Shown one piece after another: positions 10,501-17,749 of a stretch of DNA of 64,000 nt. Every line of letters starts with the position of its first letter. Position 1 is the first letter of the stretch. The position numbers and the translations under genes are program-made. The notes beneath the pieces were generated by a model. That model was not told the origin of the DNA. It saw only the letters and a list, made by a program, of their open reading frames with translations, and did not search any database. The DNA comes from Desulfurella amilsii (GTDB lineage: Bacteria; Campylobacterota_A; Desulfurellia; Desulfurellales; Desulfurellaceae): assembly GCF_002119425.1 (NCBI RefSeq), contig NZ_MDSU01000011.1:62001-126000 (forward strand), read 5' to 3'.

Positions 10501-10962
10501 ACTAGATTGATTTGCGAACTCTCTAAGTTCATTTATGCTGGTAATACACTGATTAGTGCCAGGTATTGTAGGTATTGAGAGATTTTGAGCCATTTTTTTT
10601 GCCCTTAATTTATCGCCAAAGATTTCTATAGCACTAGAGTGAGGGCCTATAAAGATAATGCCTGCTTCTTCGTATTTTTTTGCAAATAAGGGGTTTTCGC
10701 TCAAAAAGCCGTATCCTGGATGAATCGCATCAATGTGTTTTGATTTTGCTAAATCAATAATTTCTTCTATTGACAGATAAGCATCAACTGGGCTTTTACC
10801 TTCACCTACTAGGTACGATTCGTCACATTTGTAGCGGTGCAAGGAGTAGCGGTCTTCATAAGAGTAAATGCCTATTGTTTCGATGTTTAATTCTGTTGCA
10901 GCTCTAAAGATTCTGATGGCAATCTCACCACGGTTGGTTACAAGCAATCGTTTAATTTTCAT
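7546..10962 (-). CDS. pyc: Pyruvate carboxylase, single-chain
   Basis: ATP- and biotin-dependent carboxylation of pyruvate to oxaloacetate (anaplerosis). All domains are in one 1138-residue chain, close to the usual ~1150. Biotin carboxylase: KATKGGGGRGIRV and ERDCSIQRRHQKVVEIAPS, about residues 1-450. Carboxyltransferase: FTDTTFRDAHQSLLATRMRT, metal-binding LHFHTHNT and the lysine of IAIKDMAGLLKP, about 530-1000. The C-terminal biotin carrier has the lysine in EAMKMET. A GGGGGG-rich ribosome site lies upstream. It stands alone with its own promoter carrying a palindrome. Domain order separates it from oxaloacetate decarboxylase and two-subunit PYC. Confidence 0.97.
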   Translation of the reverse strand: MKIKRLLVTNRGEIAIRIFRAATELNIETIGIYSYEDRYSLHRYKCDESYLVGEGKSPVDAYLSIEEIIDLAKSKHIDAIHPGYGFLSENPLFAKKYEEAGIIFIGPHSSAIEIFGDKLRAKKMAQNLSIPTIPGTNQCITSINELREFANQSSYPILIKATKGGGGRGIRVVETLQDLESEYLMAKSESLKAFGSDEIIAEKLVKNPKHIEVQILGDKFGNYVHLFERDCSIQRRHQKVVEIAPSLNIPQDILQSIYADSIKFAKETKLYNAATFEYLVDEEKQHYYFLEVNPRLQVEHTVTEIITSIDIVQSQIKIASDQSLLDFIGPQDKIAKKGCAFQCRITTEDPQNNFFPDTGKIEAYRSPAGFGIRLDAASAYTGALITPFYDSLLVKITAFGLTFEEAAKKMHRALREFRIRGIKNNLRFLENLVSNKDFLKGDFNVHFLETHPEIFNFEKPRDRISKLLRFLGNNIVNKPNGEAKNVVFPTIVKPKAQSTKLEGLRDILLRQGPEIFIQKIKESKEVLFTDTTFRDAHQSLLATRMRTKDLLEISDFVAKRMNKLFSIEMWGGATFDVCYRFLKEDPWERLDMLRQRIPNIPFQMLLRGANAVGYTNYPDNVVKAFIKEAVGSGIDVFRIFDCFNWTDQMAIAMEEVKKLDRICEAAISYTDDVLSPKNNKYTLSYYVDLAKKLEKMGADIIAIKDMAGLLKPYAAKVLFKTLSEEVGVPLHFHTHNTSGNAESSVYSAIEAGVKIVDAAVSSMSGLTSQPSLNSIVAALKNTPHQSSLNQEDLDTVANYFEKVRPYYFMFESGLKSPTAEVYEHEIPGGQYSNLKPQVTSLGLLDRWDDIKKMYKQVNEALGNLIKVTPSSKVVGDLALFLVRNNLTIEDFKNNADKLSLPQSVVDFFKGYLGQPYGGFDRKLQQKVLKGETPLAVRPGEILTEYNLNLAQEALKSIIGSDVEFREVVSYALYGKVIEDYFNFNKEYGDVWVLSTKDFFFPLNVGEETIINLEEGKTIFVKLIAIGEADSKGQRTLTFEVNGESRFVTIKDLSLQAALKQNLKGDKSNSNHIIATMPGKISKMLVREGDFVNKNQPVCITEAMKMETKIVSLKEGKVKNILLKEGEQIEGQDLIIELE

Positions 10963-10995
10963 TGTGCCCCCCTTTCTTGAATATATGGTAAAAAT

Positions 10996-11025
10996 ATTAT
11001 ATCAAGAGCTCCTCTTGTAAGTCAA
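10996..11025 (-). promoter_or_regulatory. Promoter of pyruvate carboxylase with palindrome in the spacer
   Basis: On the minus strand TTGACT - 18 bp - TATAAT. The spacer holds an inverted repeat CAAGAG-N3-CTCTTG at 11003-11017, exactly between the -35 and -10, a typical repressor position. The long 18-bp spacer and near-consensus hexamers make this a convincing promoter; the regulator is unknown. Confidence 0.65.
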
Positions 11026-11156
11026 ATATTTGTTATTTTAAAGCAGTTTTTTAATTAGTACAAGAAAATTTAATTCATTTAGTATGAAATTAAATTGTAT
11101 GCAGTTTGACTTTTTCTAAAAAGGTATTAGCTTAAAAGGAAAAAAGGGGAGGTAGT

Positions 11157-11576
11157 ATGATTTGTCCAGTTATGGAATGGGAATTAATTGATTCTGATAG
11201 TGTTGGGAACGCCTACTATATGGACAAAGAAGGATCTGGGACAATTAGCGAGGGAATTAAAAATATCTGGTTAGAAAAAAAATTTAGCAAAGAAGGTTTA
11301 GAAAGCGAAATCAAAGAATTACTAAACAAAAAAACAGACGCCTTAGCGGTAATAGATTACGAAACAATAAAAAATACCAAAAGCGCTAAAATGCTTTACC
11401 GCATTGACTATACAAATAAAACGAAAGTTGAGTTTATTTTAAAATTTATATCCTATCATGATAAAGATGGAAACACTTTATACTCTGAAGCTGATGTTGA
11501 AGAGTTTAAACCGCTGCCGCAAAACATAAAAGACAAATTATTTGATAAATTACTTAGCGATTTTAACTTAGAGTAA
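11157..11576 (+). CDS. Small protein resembling the surface-adhesin protein E fold
   Basis: A 139-residue protein of no certain function. The pattern MEWELIDSDSVGNAYYMDKEG followed by IWLEKKFSKEG, a central MLYRIDYTNKTKVEF strand and YHDKDGNTLYS resembles the surface-adhesin protein E family, which has a W-x-x-I...YYID start and repeated beta strands. Unlike most of those it has no signal peptide or lipobox. A strong ribosome site (GGGGAGGT) precedes the ATG. It stands between divergent pyc and nrdR. The family resemblance is my reading and is weak; the gene itself is well supported by its ribosome site and codon pattern. Confidence 0.7.
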   Translation: MICPVMEWELIDSDSVGNAYYMDKEGSGTISEGIKNIWLEKKFSKEGLESEIKELLNKKTDALAVIDYETIKNTKSAKMLYRIDYTNKTKVEFILKFISYHDKDGNTLYSEADVEEFKPLPQNIKDKLFDKLLSDFNLE

Positions 11577-11632
11577 TTTTATTTTTTTGCTACAGTTGCC
11601 TACCATATAATTATAAATAAAAAAATAATAGC

Positions 11633-11662
11633 TTGACTTTTTCAAATTTTTATACACAATAT
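11633..11662 (+). promoter_or_regulatory. Probable promoter of nrdR-nrdD-nrdG
   Basis: TTGACT at 11633-11638 with a weak -10 (CAATAT, 11657-11662) 18 bp downstream. The -10 lies inside the first NrdR box, so bound NrdR would block polymerase. Confidence 0.45.
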
Positions 11663-11669
11663 ATTGTGG
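11654..11669 (+). promoter_or_regulatory. NrdR box 1
   Basis: ACACAATATATTGTGG is an almost perfect 16-bp palindrome matching the known NrdR-box pattern (ACAC-w-ATAT-w-GTGT type). It lies 35 bp before the nrdR start and overlaps the predicted -10, which implies autoregulation and control of nrdD/nrdG. Confidence 0.8.
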
Positions 11670-11683
11670 TTAGAGAAGATTTA

Positions 11684-11699
11684 ACACAAAATGTAGGGG
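11684..11699 (+). promoter_or_regulatory. NrdR box 2, degenerate
   Basis: Starts exactly 30 bp (about three helical turns) after box 1, the spacing usual for paired NrdR boxes. The left half-site ACACAA is conserved; the right half is degenerate (AATGTAGGGG). It also overlaps the nrdR ribosome site (TAGGGG). Confidence 0.5.
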
Positions 11700-11703
11700 T
11701 TTT

Positions 11704-12162
11704 ATGCGTTGTCCGTTTTGTAAAGCAGTCGATACGCGCGTCATAGATAGCCGCGTTATAGAAGATGGTAAAGTGATAAAGCGCAGAAGGGTTTGTGATG
11801 AGTGCGGCAGCAGGTTTAACACATATGAGCGAATTGAAAACATTCCCATTGTGGTTACAAAAAATAATGGCATAAAAGAGCTTTTTGAAAAAGAAAAGAT
11901 CATAAAAGGCATTGTAAAAGCTATCAATAAACGCCCTCTAACCTACGATGATGCCCAAAAAGTTGCAAACGATATAGAAGACTACATAAAAGCAAAGGAA
12001 CTATACGATATAAACTCAAAAGAGATTGGCAATCTCGTAATGGATGCATTGAAGAAACTCGATCAGGTTAGTTATGTAAGGTTTGCGTCTGTATACAAAA
12101 AATTTGCAGATGCAGAGGATTTTATTGAGTTGCTAAAAGAATTTAATAATAAGAAAGAATGA
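11704..12162 (+). CDS. nrdR: Transcriptional repressor NrdR
   Basis: ATP/dATP-sensing repressor of ribonucleotide reductase genes. The 152 residues show the N-terminal zinc ribbon (Cys3, Cys6, Cys31, Cys34: MRCPFC, CDECGSRF), the TYERIE linker, and an ATP-cone from about residue 49 (VTKNNGIKELFEKEKIIKGI). Length and layout are standard. It precedes nrdD by 42 bp and is itself preceded by two NrdR-box-like sites, so the operon is probably self-regulated. Confidence 0.97.
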   Translation: MRCPFCKAVDTRVIDSRVIEDGKVIKRRRVCDECGSRFNTYERIENIPIVVTKNNGIKELFEKEKIIKGIVKAINKRPLTYDDAQKVANDIEDYIKAKELYDINSKEIGNLVMDALKKLDQVSYVRFASVYKKFADAEDFIELLKEFNNKKE

Positions 12163-12204
12163 GTGTGTTTAAGGAACATTACAATTTCTAAATAGGAGGG
12201 TATC

Positions 12205-14298
12205 ATGGAAGGAAGAAGTGTATTGGACATTAATTTTACAGAGCATTTTAATGGTGTTTTTGTTGTTAAGAGGGATAATTCAAAAGCACCGTTTGATAAA
12301 GCTAAAATAGAAAATGCTGTTAAAAAAGCTTTCAATGCTGTTGGCGAAGAAGATTACTCTTATTTTGTCACAAACAATGTGCTTTTTGGTTTAAAAAGGA
12401 AATTTGTCAGTCAAAAAGAAATCAACATCGAAGATATACAAGACTGCGTAGAGGAAGAATTAATTAAGCTGGGTTTTGCAAAAACTGCCAAAGCCTACAT
12501 TCTTTATAGAGAAAAACGTTTCATAGCAAGAGATACACAAAAAGCCATATTTGATGTAGAAAAAACCGTAAGCGAATATGTAGAACACACTGATTGGCGC
12601 ATAAAAGAAAACTCAAATACCACATTTAGCTACCCTGGTTTATATTTGCATTTAGCTGGCAGCGTTCTTGCAAATTATGTTTTAAATAATATTTATCCTA
12701 AAGAAGTTTCTAATGCACACACAAGCGGCGATCTTCATATACATGATTTATCACACGGCATTGTTGCATATTGTGCGGGTTGGTCTTTAATGGACTTAAT
12801 TTCAAGAGGGTTTGGGGGTGTAGAAGGAAAAATTAATGCAAAGCCAGCGCGTCATTTGTCTGCACTTGCAGGTCAAATGGTAAACTTTTTAGGTGTTATG
12901 CAGATGGAGTTTGCTGGTGCTCAAGCGTTTAATTCAGTTGATACGCTGTTGGCCCCTTTTATAAGGTCAGATAACTTAGACTACACTCAAGTTAAGCAGT
13001 TAATTCAGCAGTTGGTGTTTGCTATAAACGTGCCAAGCAGGTGGGGGTCTCAAGCACCGTTTATTAATTTTACATTTGATTGGACTGTGCCAGACGATCT
13101 AAAAGACAAGCCTGCTGTTGTAGGCGATGATATAATAGATACAGTATACGGCGACTATCAAAAAGAAATGGATATGGTAAATAAAGCATTTTTAGAAACA
13201 ATGCTTGAAGGCGATGCTCAAGGCAGGATATTTTCTTTTCCTATACCTACATACAACATTACAAAAGACTTTGATTGGGAATCTCCAAATGTAGATTTAC
13301 TGCTTAAATCTACGGCTAAATACGGCCTACCATACTTTCAAAACTTTTTATCAAGCAGTTTGAATCCAGGCGATGTAAGAAGCATGTGCTGTAGATTGCA
13401 GTTAGATTTAAGAGAACTAAGAAACAGAGGCGGTGGTTTATTCGGTGCAAGCGATAAAACAGGTTCTATTGGCGTTGTTACGATAAATTTACCCCGCATT
13501 GGGTATTTATCAAAAACAAGGCAAGAGTATTTTTATAGACTAAAGTCAATGATGGATACTGCTAAAGAATCGCTTGAGATAAAAAGAAAGGTTGTGGGGC
13601 AAAACCTAAAAAACGGACTTATGCCGTATACTTTGAGCTACTTAGGACATTTCAATAACCATTTTTCTACAATTGGCATAATAGGCATGCATGAATCACT
13701 TCTAAATTTTATGGGAAAAGGCATACAAGATCAAGAAGGCAGAGAGTTTGCCATTGAAGTGTTAGAGTTTATGAGAGAAACGCTTAAAAGCTATCAAGAA
13801 GAAACAGGCAATCTCTACAACCTTGAAGCAACACCTGCAGAAGGCACTTCATATAGGCTTGCCTATAAAGATAAACAGCTCTACCCTAATATTATAACAT
13901 CTGGAGAAGATGAGTCATACTATACAAACTCCACCTTTTTGCCAGTAAACTATACAGACGATCCATTTGAAGTTTTAGAACACCAAACACCACTGCAGGC
14001 TTTGTATACATCAGGCACTGTTGTGCATATATTTTTACAGGAAAAACCACAAGAAGAAGCTCTAAAGAGTTTTATTAAAAAAGCGTTTGAAAACTATCCT
14101 ATCCCTTATATGACGATTACACCTACCTTTTCGATTTGTAAAACTCATGGCTATATCGCAGGTGAGCATTTTACTTGTCCAACCTGCGGCTGCCCAACAG
14201 AGGTTTACTCTCGTGTGGTTGGATATTACAGACCTGTGCAAAATTGGAATAAAGGCAAACAAGAAGAGTTTAAGCAAAGATTAGAGTATGATATATGA
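12205..14298 (+). CDS. nrdD: Anaerobic ribonucleoside-triphosphate reductase
   Basis: Class III reductase that makes deoxynucleotides without oxygen using a glycyl radical. The 697-residue protein has an N-terminal ATP-cone (VVKRDNSKAPFDKAKIENAV), the catalytic barrel (HTSGDLHIHDLSHGIVAYCAGWSL), the C-terminal zinc site (CKTHGY ... HFTCPTCGCP) and the glycyl-radical loop RVVGYYRP with Gly673. TAGGAGGG is the ribosome site. The only ribonucleotide reductase in the window, which argues for an anaerobe. The nrdG start overlaps its stop by 4 bp. Confidence 0.97.
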   Translation: MEGRSVLDINFTEHFNGVFVVKRDNSKAPFDKAKIENAVKKAFNAVGEEDYSYFVTNNVLFGLKRKFVSQKEINIEDIQDCVEEELIKLGFAKTAKAYILYREKRFIARDTQKAIFDVEKTVSEYVEHTDWRIKENSNTTFSYPGLYLHLAGSVLANYVLNNIYPKEVSNAHTSGDLHIHDLSHGIVAYCAGWSLMDLISRGFGGVEGKINAKPARHLSALAGQMVNFLGVMQMEFAGAQAFNSVDTLLAPFIRSDNLDYTQVKQLIQQLVFAINVPSRWGSQAPFINFTFDWTVPDDLKDKPAVVGDDIIDTVYGDYQKEMDMVNKAFLETMLEGDAQGRIFSFPIPTYNITKDFDWESPNVDLLLKSTAKYGLPYFQNFLSSSLNPGDVRSMCCRLQLDLRELRNRGGGLFGASDKTGSIGVVTINLPRIGYLSKTRQEYFYRLKSMMDTAKESLEIKRKVVGQNLKNGLMPYTLSYLGHFNNHFSTIGIIGMHESLLNFMGKGIQDQEGREFAIEVLEFMRETLKSYQEETGNLYNLEATPAEGTSYRLAYKDKQLYPNIITSGEDESYYTNSTFLPVNYTDDPFEVLEHQTPLQALYTSGTVVHIFLQEKPQEEALKSFIKKAFENYPIPYMTITPTFSICKTHGYIAGEHFTCPTCGCPTEVYSRVVGYYRPVQNWNKGKQEEFKQRLEYDI

Positions 14299-14915
14299 AA
14301 ATCGCTGCGACTCAAAAAGTAAGTTTCATTGATTATCCGGGTAAAATAGCCACTGTGCTGTTTTGCCCTTTTTGCAATTTAAGATGTCCTTACTGTCACA
14401 ACCCCGAATTGGTATTTTTTAAAGGCAATTTGTTAGACGAGAAAGATGTATTGTCTTTTTTGCAAAGCCGCATTGGCAAAATAGAAGCGGTTGTGATTAC
14501 AGGCGGAGAACCTACAATGCAGTTAGATTTAGCGGATTTTATAATCAAAATTAAGCGTATGAATTTTTTAGTTAAACTTGATACTAATGGACATTTTCCA
14601 GATATGCTAGAAAGTGTTATTGATACAGTAGATGTAATAGCTTTAGATCTAAAAGCCACCTGCGACAAATACAAAGCTTTTGGTGGTGATTGTGAAAAGT
14701 TAAAAGAATCACTTAAGGTATTAAGGCGTTTCAAGGGTCAGCTAATTATACGCACTACAATGTATCCTCTATATACCAGCAAAGAAGATTTAGAAGTTAT
14801 GGATAAAATAATACCAGAAGATTTGAGGTTCAAAAGGCAGTTTAACGAATACAGAGATACTGTAACGCTTCAAAAATTTGTAAAGCAAAAAACGATTAAC
14901 CAAAAGACTTTTTAG
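14295..14915 (+). CDS. nrdG: Anaerobic ribonucleotide reductase activating enzyme (radical SAM)
   Basis: Radical SAM enzyme that installs the glycyl radical on NrdD. The cluster motif C-x3-C-x2-C is in FCPFCNLRCPYCHN (residues 24-37), followed by the GGEPTMQ glycine motif. At 206 residues it belongs to the longer NrdG2 (TIGR02495-like) type found in anaerobes and archaea. The ATGA overlap with nrdD shows a coupled operon, and a strong terminator follows about 50 bp downstream. Confidence 0.93.
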   Translation: MKIAATQKVSFIDYPGKIATVLFCPFCNLRCPYCHNPELVFFKGNLLDEKDVLSFLQSRIGKIEAVVITGGEPTMQLDLADFIIKIKRMNFLVKLDTNGHFPDMLESVIDTVDVIALDLKATCDKYKAFGGDCEKLKESLKVLRRFKGQLIIRTTMYPLYTSKEDLEVMDKIIPEDLRFKRQFNEYRDTVTLQKFVKQKTINQKTF

Positions 14916-14968
14916 TAATGCAGAATAAAAATAAACTAATTGACAGAGAGTAAGTTTGTTTAAAATAT

Positions 14969-15001
14969 AAAGCAAAGACTCCAAAAAAGAGTCTTTGCTT
15001 T
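14969..15001. terminator. Bidirectional terminator between nrdG and flagellin
   Basis: A 13-bp perfect stem (AAAGCAAAGACTC / GAGTCTTTGCTTT) with a 7-nt loop lies between the convergent nrdG and flagellin genes. A and T runs on both sides allow function in both directions. Confidence 0.85.
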
Positions 15002-15009
15002 AAGTGTGG

Positions 15010-16842
15010 CTACTGCATTAGTCTTAGCACTAATTGCTGTGTTGCGTTTGCTTGAGCAAGGGCGTATGTGCCAGCTTGTGCCAAAACTTGCATTGTAGAG
15101 AACTTTGATGTTTCTGTTCCGAAGTTTACATTTGTAATAGCTGCTTGAGCTTGAGTTACATTGACCTGAGCAACTTGAATGTTTTGCACGGTTGCGTTAA
15201 TTTGGTTTTCAACAGAGCCTAAATTAGCCCTAATCTTATCCAATGCACTTAGTGCAGAGTTTGCAATTGTAATGGCAAGACCCGCACTGTTTTGATTTGT
15301 GACATTTACATTTGATAGGTTTACATTTGGGCTATATGTGCCAGATTTAAGACCCGCATAAGCATCAAATGCACCATTATTTGCTCCACCTACAGTAAAT
15401 GCGTTATTAGAAGTTAGTGTAATTGTACCGTGGTAAGAGTTGTTTGCAAGGTATGCACCAGATGTGGCGCCTGCAAGAGAAGTCAAACCTAAAGCTCCTA
15501 AGAAACCTGCTGCTGCACCAGGATTCGTTATATTCAAATCACTGCCGTTGTTAGCTACTATTCTAATGCTTGAAGCAGTAGTACCTTTACTTGCTATAGC
15601 TGTAACGCCTGTAACACCTGCAGCCGCTAACTGTGTGTTAATGAGATTTGCAGCACTTATTGCTATACCACTTGTAGCAGCAAATTTACCTAAAGTTATT
15701 TTAGCTCCATTAATATAGAAGCTTTGAGCAGCGGTTGTTATGCCGAGTGATGCTGTTGTATTGAGGTTTGTTGTGGTGTTATTAATTCCAAGCATACTTT
15801 GCGTGTTGCTTGTTGATTGGACTGCGATATTTCCGCCTGTTGTGTTTGTTAGAACAAGCTGGCCATTATTATTTACACTTGCTACTACACCCGTTTGGCT
15901 TGTGTATTGGTTAATTGCATTAACTAAATTGCCACCTGAATCCCCTACGCCTACATTTACTTGACCGATATTAACGCCGTTAATTAACAATCCAGCAGCA
16001 GAAATGGTGCCTGCTTGGATGCCCTTAGTGCCGACAACTGTTGTTTGTGCAGATGCACTAACACCTGTTTGACCACTTACGGCATTGATTGCTTGTGACC
16101 AATTCCCTGCATCTAACTGCTGTGTTCGACTTGTTCCAAAAACATTAACATTTACGCCGTTAATTGCGATATCGCCGTTTCCAATTGTAGCAAAAGCTTT
16201 GTTTGCGGCAAAGGATACACCGATGCCCGCAAAGTTAGTACTGAGAGCACCAGTGCTAGCAGTAACTGCGTTCGCCATTTCAGAGGCAGAACCTGTTGTG
16301 TTGCCATTGCTAAACTGTTGGTTTGCTACCCAACCTATGGCGTTTGCCGCTGTATTTTGGATACCGATACCGATAGTCTGATTTTGGTAGGCGCCGATCT
16401 GAACAATTTTATTGGTAAAACCACCGTTAAGCAAGTTAATGCCTTTGTAAGATGTGGTAGATGCAATGTTGTTAATCTCTGAAAGCAAACCATTAATGTT
16501 GTTTTGCAGAGCCTGTCTTGAAGAAGAGTCCTGCGTGGCGTTTGCAGCTTGTGTAGCCTGTTGGGCAATGTTTGTAACAAGACTTATAGATTGTTGTAGA
16601 GCCTGATCTGCTATGTTTATCAAGTTTACTGTGTCGCTGCCGTTTGATATAGCTTGGCCTAAGTTTGTTGACTGAAAATTCAAAGAGTCAGCAATTGTCA
16701 TACCTGCTGGGTCCACTGCTGCGCTTGTTAGCCTTAAGCCTGTTGATAGACTGTTTAGAGCGTTTGTTAACTGCGTGCTGTTATTGTTTAGTGTGTTGAT
16801 AGACTGCAACGCCGCTATGTTTGTGTTAATTTGAAGACTCAT
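15010..16842 (-). CDS. fliC: Flagellin with long variable region
   Basis: Structural subunit of the flagellar filament, exported by the flagellar type III system; no cleaved signal peptide, as expected. Of 610 residues, about 1-140 are the conserved D0/D1 helices (MSLQINTNIAALQS, LSTGLRLTSAAVDPAGM, ALQNNINGLLSEINNIASTT) and about 530-610 the C-terminal helices (ALDKIRANLGSVENQINATVQN). The ~390-residue middle contains repeated hook-IN-like units (INGVNVNVFG, INGVNIGQVNVG, INGAKITLG, each followed by an 'INxxxxxTGVxAS' segment). AGGAGG precedes the ATG. It is richer in G+C than its neighbours. Confidence 0.96.
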   Translation of the reverse strand: MSLQINTNIAALQSINTLNNNSTQLTNALNSLSTGLRLTSAAVDPAGMTIADSLNFQSTNLGQAISNGSDTVNLINIADQALQQSISLVTNIAQQATQAANATQDSSSRQALQNNINGLLSEINNIASTTSYKGINLLNGGFTNKIVQIGAYQNQTIGIGIQNTAANAIGWVANQQFSNGNTTGSASEMANAVTASTGALSTNFAGIGVSFAANKAFATIGNGDIAINGVNVNVFGTSRTQQLDAGNWSQAINAVSGQTGVSASAQTTVVGTKGIQAGTISAAGLLINGVNIGQVNVGVGDSGGNLVNAINQYTSQTGVVASVNNNGQLVLTNTTGGNIAVQSTSNTQSMLGINNTTTNLNTTASLGITTAAQSFYINGAKITLGKFAATSGIAISAANLINTQLAAAGVTGVTAIASKGTTASSIRIVANNGSDLNITNPGAAAGFLGALGLTSLAGATSGAYLANNSYHGTITLTSNNAFTVGGANNGAFDAYAGLKSGTYSPNVNLSNVNVTNQNSAGLAITIANSALSALDKIRANLGSVENQINATVQNIQVAQVNVTQAQAAITNVNFGTETSKFSTMQVLAQAGTYALAQANATQQLVLRLMQ

Positions 16843-16912
16843 GATAAACCTCCTTTTCGTTTTTTTTTGAGCTTCTGTATAATGAATCGGATGAATTTTA
16901 AAAAATTAAAGT

Positions 16913-16939
16913 CTATCGAAAATTTTTAAAGCTTTACTA
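16913..16939 (-). promoter_or_regulatory. Possible sigma-28-type promoter of flagellin
   Basis: On the minus strand a TAGTAAAG-like -35 and a TTCGATAG -10 (CGATA core of the FliA motif GCCGATAA) are separated by 11 bp, about 70 bp before the flagellin ATG. The match is partial, and a TATAC-like sigma-70 -10 nearer the gene is an alternative. Confidence 0.4.
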
Positions 16940-16973
16940 AATTACCTTGTTTTTTTTAAAAAACATATAAATT

Positions 16974-17378
16974 ATGTGTATGGATATTTATGCGCTGCTT
17001 GCTGATGTTATTATAGTAATTCATTTTTTGTATGCACTAACAATTATTGTTGGATTAATAATAGTATACGTTGGAAAATTTTTAAAGTGGGGCTTTGTAA
17101 AAAATGCTACATTCAGACTTATTCATTTAGCTATGATAACGATAGTGGCGATTGAATCAATTTTTCACATAGAGTGCCCTTTGACATACATAGAGTATAA
17201 ATTATTGAGCTTGGCTAAAATGCACCATCAGAATACTCCTTTCATAGCAGGCTTTATTAATAAAATACTTTTTTGGGACCTACCAAATGAATTTTTTGAT
17301 ATACTCTACATTGCGCTGGCACTGGTTATTTTAATGAGCTTTGTATTTGTTCCTATAAATTTTAAGAAAAATCATTGA
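16974..17378 (+). CDS. DUF2784 family membrane protein
   Basis: A 134-residue integral membrane protein of the DUF2784 family, function unknown. Four hydrophobic segments are visible (about 7-30, 49-60, 94-105, 109-128), with the family's YALLADVIIVIHFLYALTI start and HIECPLTYIEY after helix 2 (Cys-Pro-Leu-Thr is conserved in relatives). ATG at 16980 is an alternative start two codons on; neither has a good ribosome site. Its last codons overlap the -35 of the next transcription unit. Confidence 0.8.
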   Translation: MCMDIYALLADVIIVIHFLYALTIIVGLIIVYVGKFLKWGFVKNATFRLIHLAMITIVAIESIFHIECPLTYIEYKLLSLAKMHHQNTPFIAGFINKILFWDLPNEFFDILYIALALVILMSFVFVPINFKKNH

Positions 17379-17402
17379 CAATGGTCATATGTTCATTATA
17401 AT
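17375..17402 (+). promoter_or_regulatory. Consensus promoter of the orp-like trio with palindromic spacer
   Basis: TTGACA - 16 bp - TATAAT, a perfect sigma-70 consensus, 20 bp before the NifX-family gene. The whole spacer (17381-17396, ATGGTCATATGTTCAT) is an imperfect palindrome with arms ATG..CATATG..CAT, so a repressor bound here would cover the promoter. Confidence 0.75.
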
Positions 17403-17422
17403 TAAACTTTAAGGAGGTTAAA

Positions 17423-17749
17423 ATGAAAGTAATGTTAGCCACAAAAGGCTCTGCACTTGATAGCGAAATAGACGATAGATTTGCCCGTGCAGGCTATTTT
17501 TTAATTTATGATGATGAAACGCAGCACTTAGATGTGATAGATAACAGCAAACAACTCTCACATGGCGCAGGTCCCCAGGCTGTCCAAATTGCTATTGATA
17601 ATGCTTGTTGTTGTTTATTATCAGCCATACCGGGCGAAAATGCTATAAAAGCTATCAAATCAGCTGGTATTGAAGTATATGAGGCAGTGGGCCTAAGTGC
17701 AAGTCAGGCTTTAGAAAAGCTAAAAACAAACCAGCTAAAGAAATTATGA
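17423..17749 (+). CDS. Orange-protein-like NifX/NafY family protein
   Basis: A 108-residue protein of the dinitrogenase iron-molybdenum cofactor family (NifX/NafY/ORP fold), which binds metal-sulfur clusters. MKVMLATKG, DDRFARAGYFLIYD and the glycine-rich GAGPQAVQIAIDNACCCLLSAIPGENA are characteristic. No other nitrogenase gene is near. With two following ferredoxin-ATPases the arrangement matches the orp (orange protein) clusters of anaerobes such as Desulfovibrio, implying an ORP-type Mo/Cu-binding or cell-division-associated role rather than nitrogen fixation (inference). Good AAGGAGG ribosome site; 4-bp overlap with the next gene. Confidence 0.85.
   Translation: MKVMLATKGSALDSEIDDRFARAGYFLIYDDETQHLDVIDNSKQLSHGAGPQAVQIAIDNACCCLLSAIPGENAIKAIKSAGIEVYEAVGLSASQALEKLKTNQLKKL

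Noticed and set aside
15440-16381. Open frames on the plus strand opposite the flagellin gene
   Set aside because: They have no ribosome sites and give Val/Pro/Ala-rich nonsense that mirrors flagellin codon bias; the minus-strand flagellin is unmistakable.
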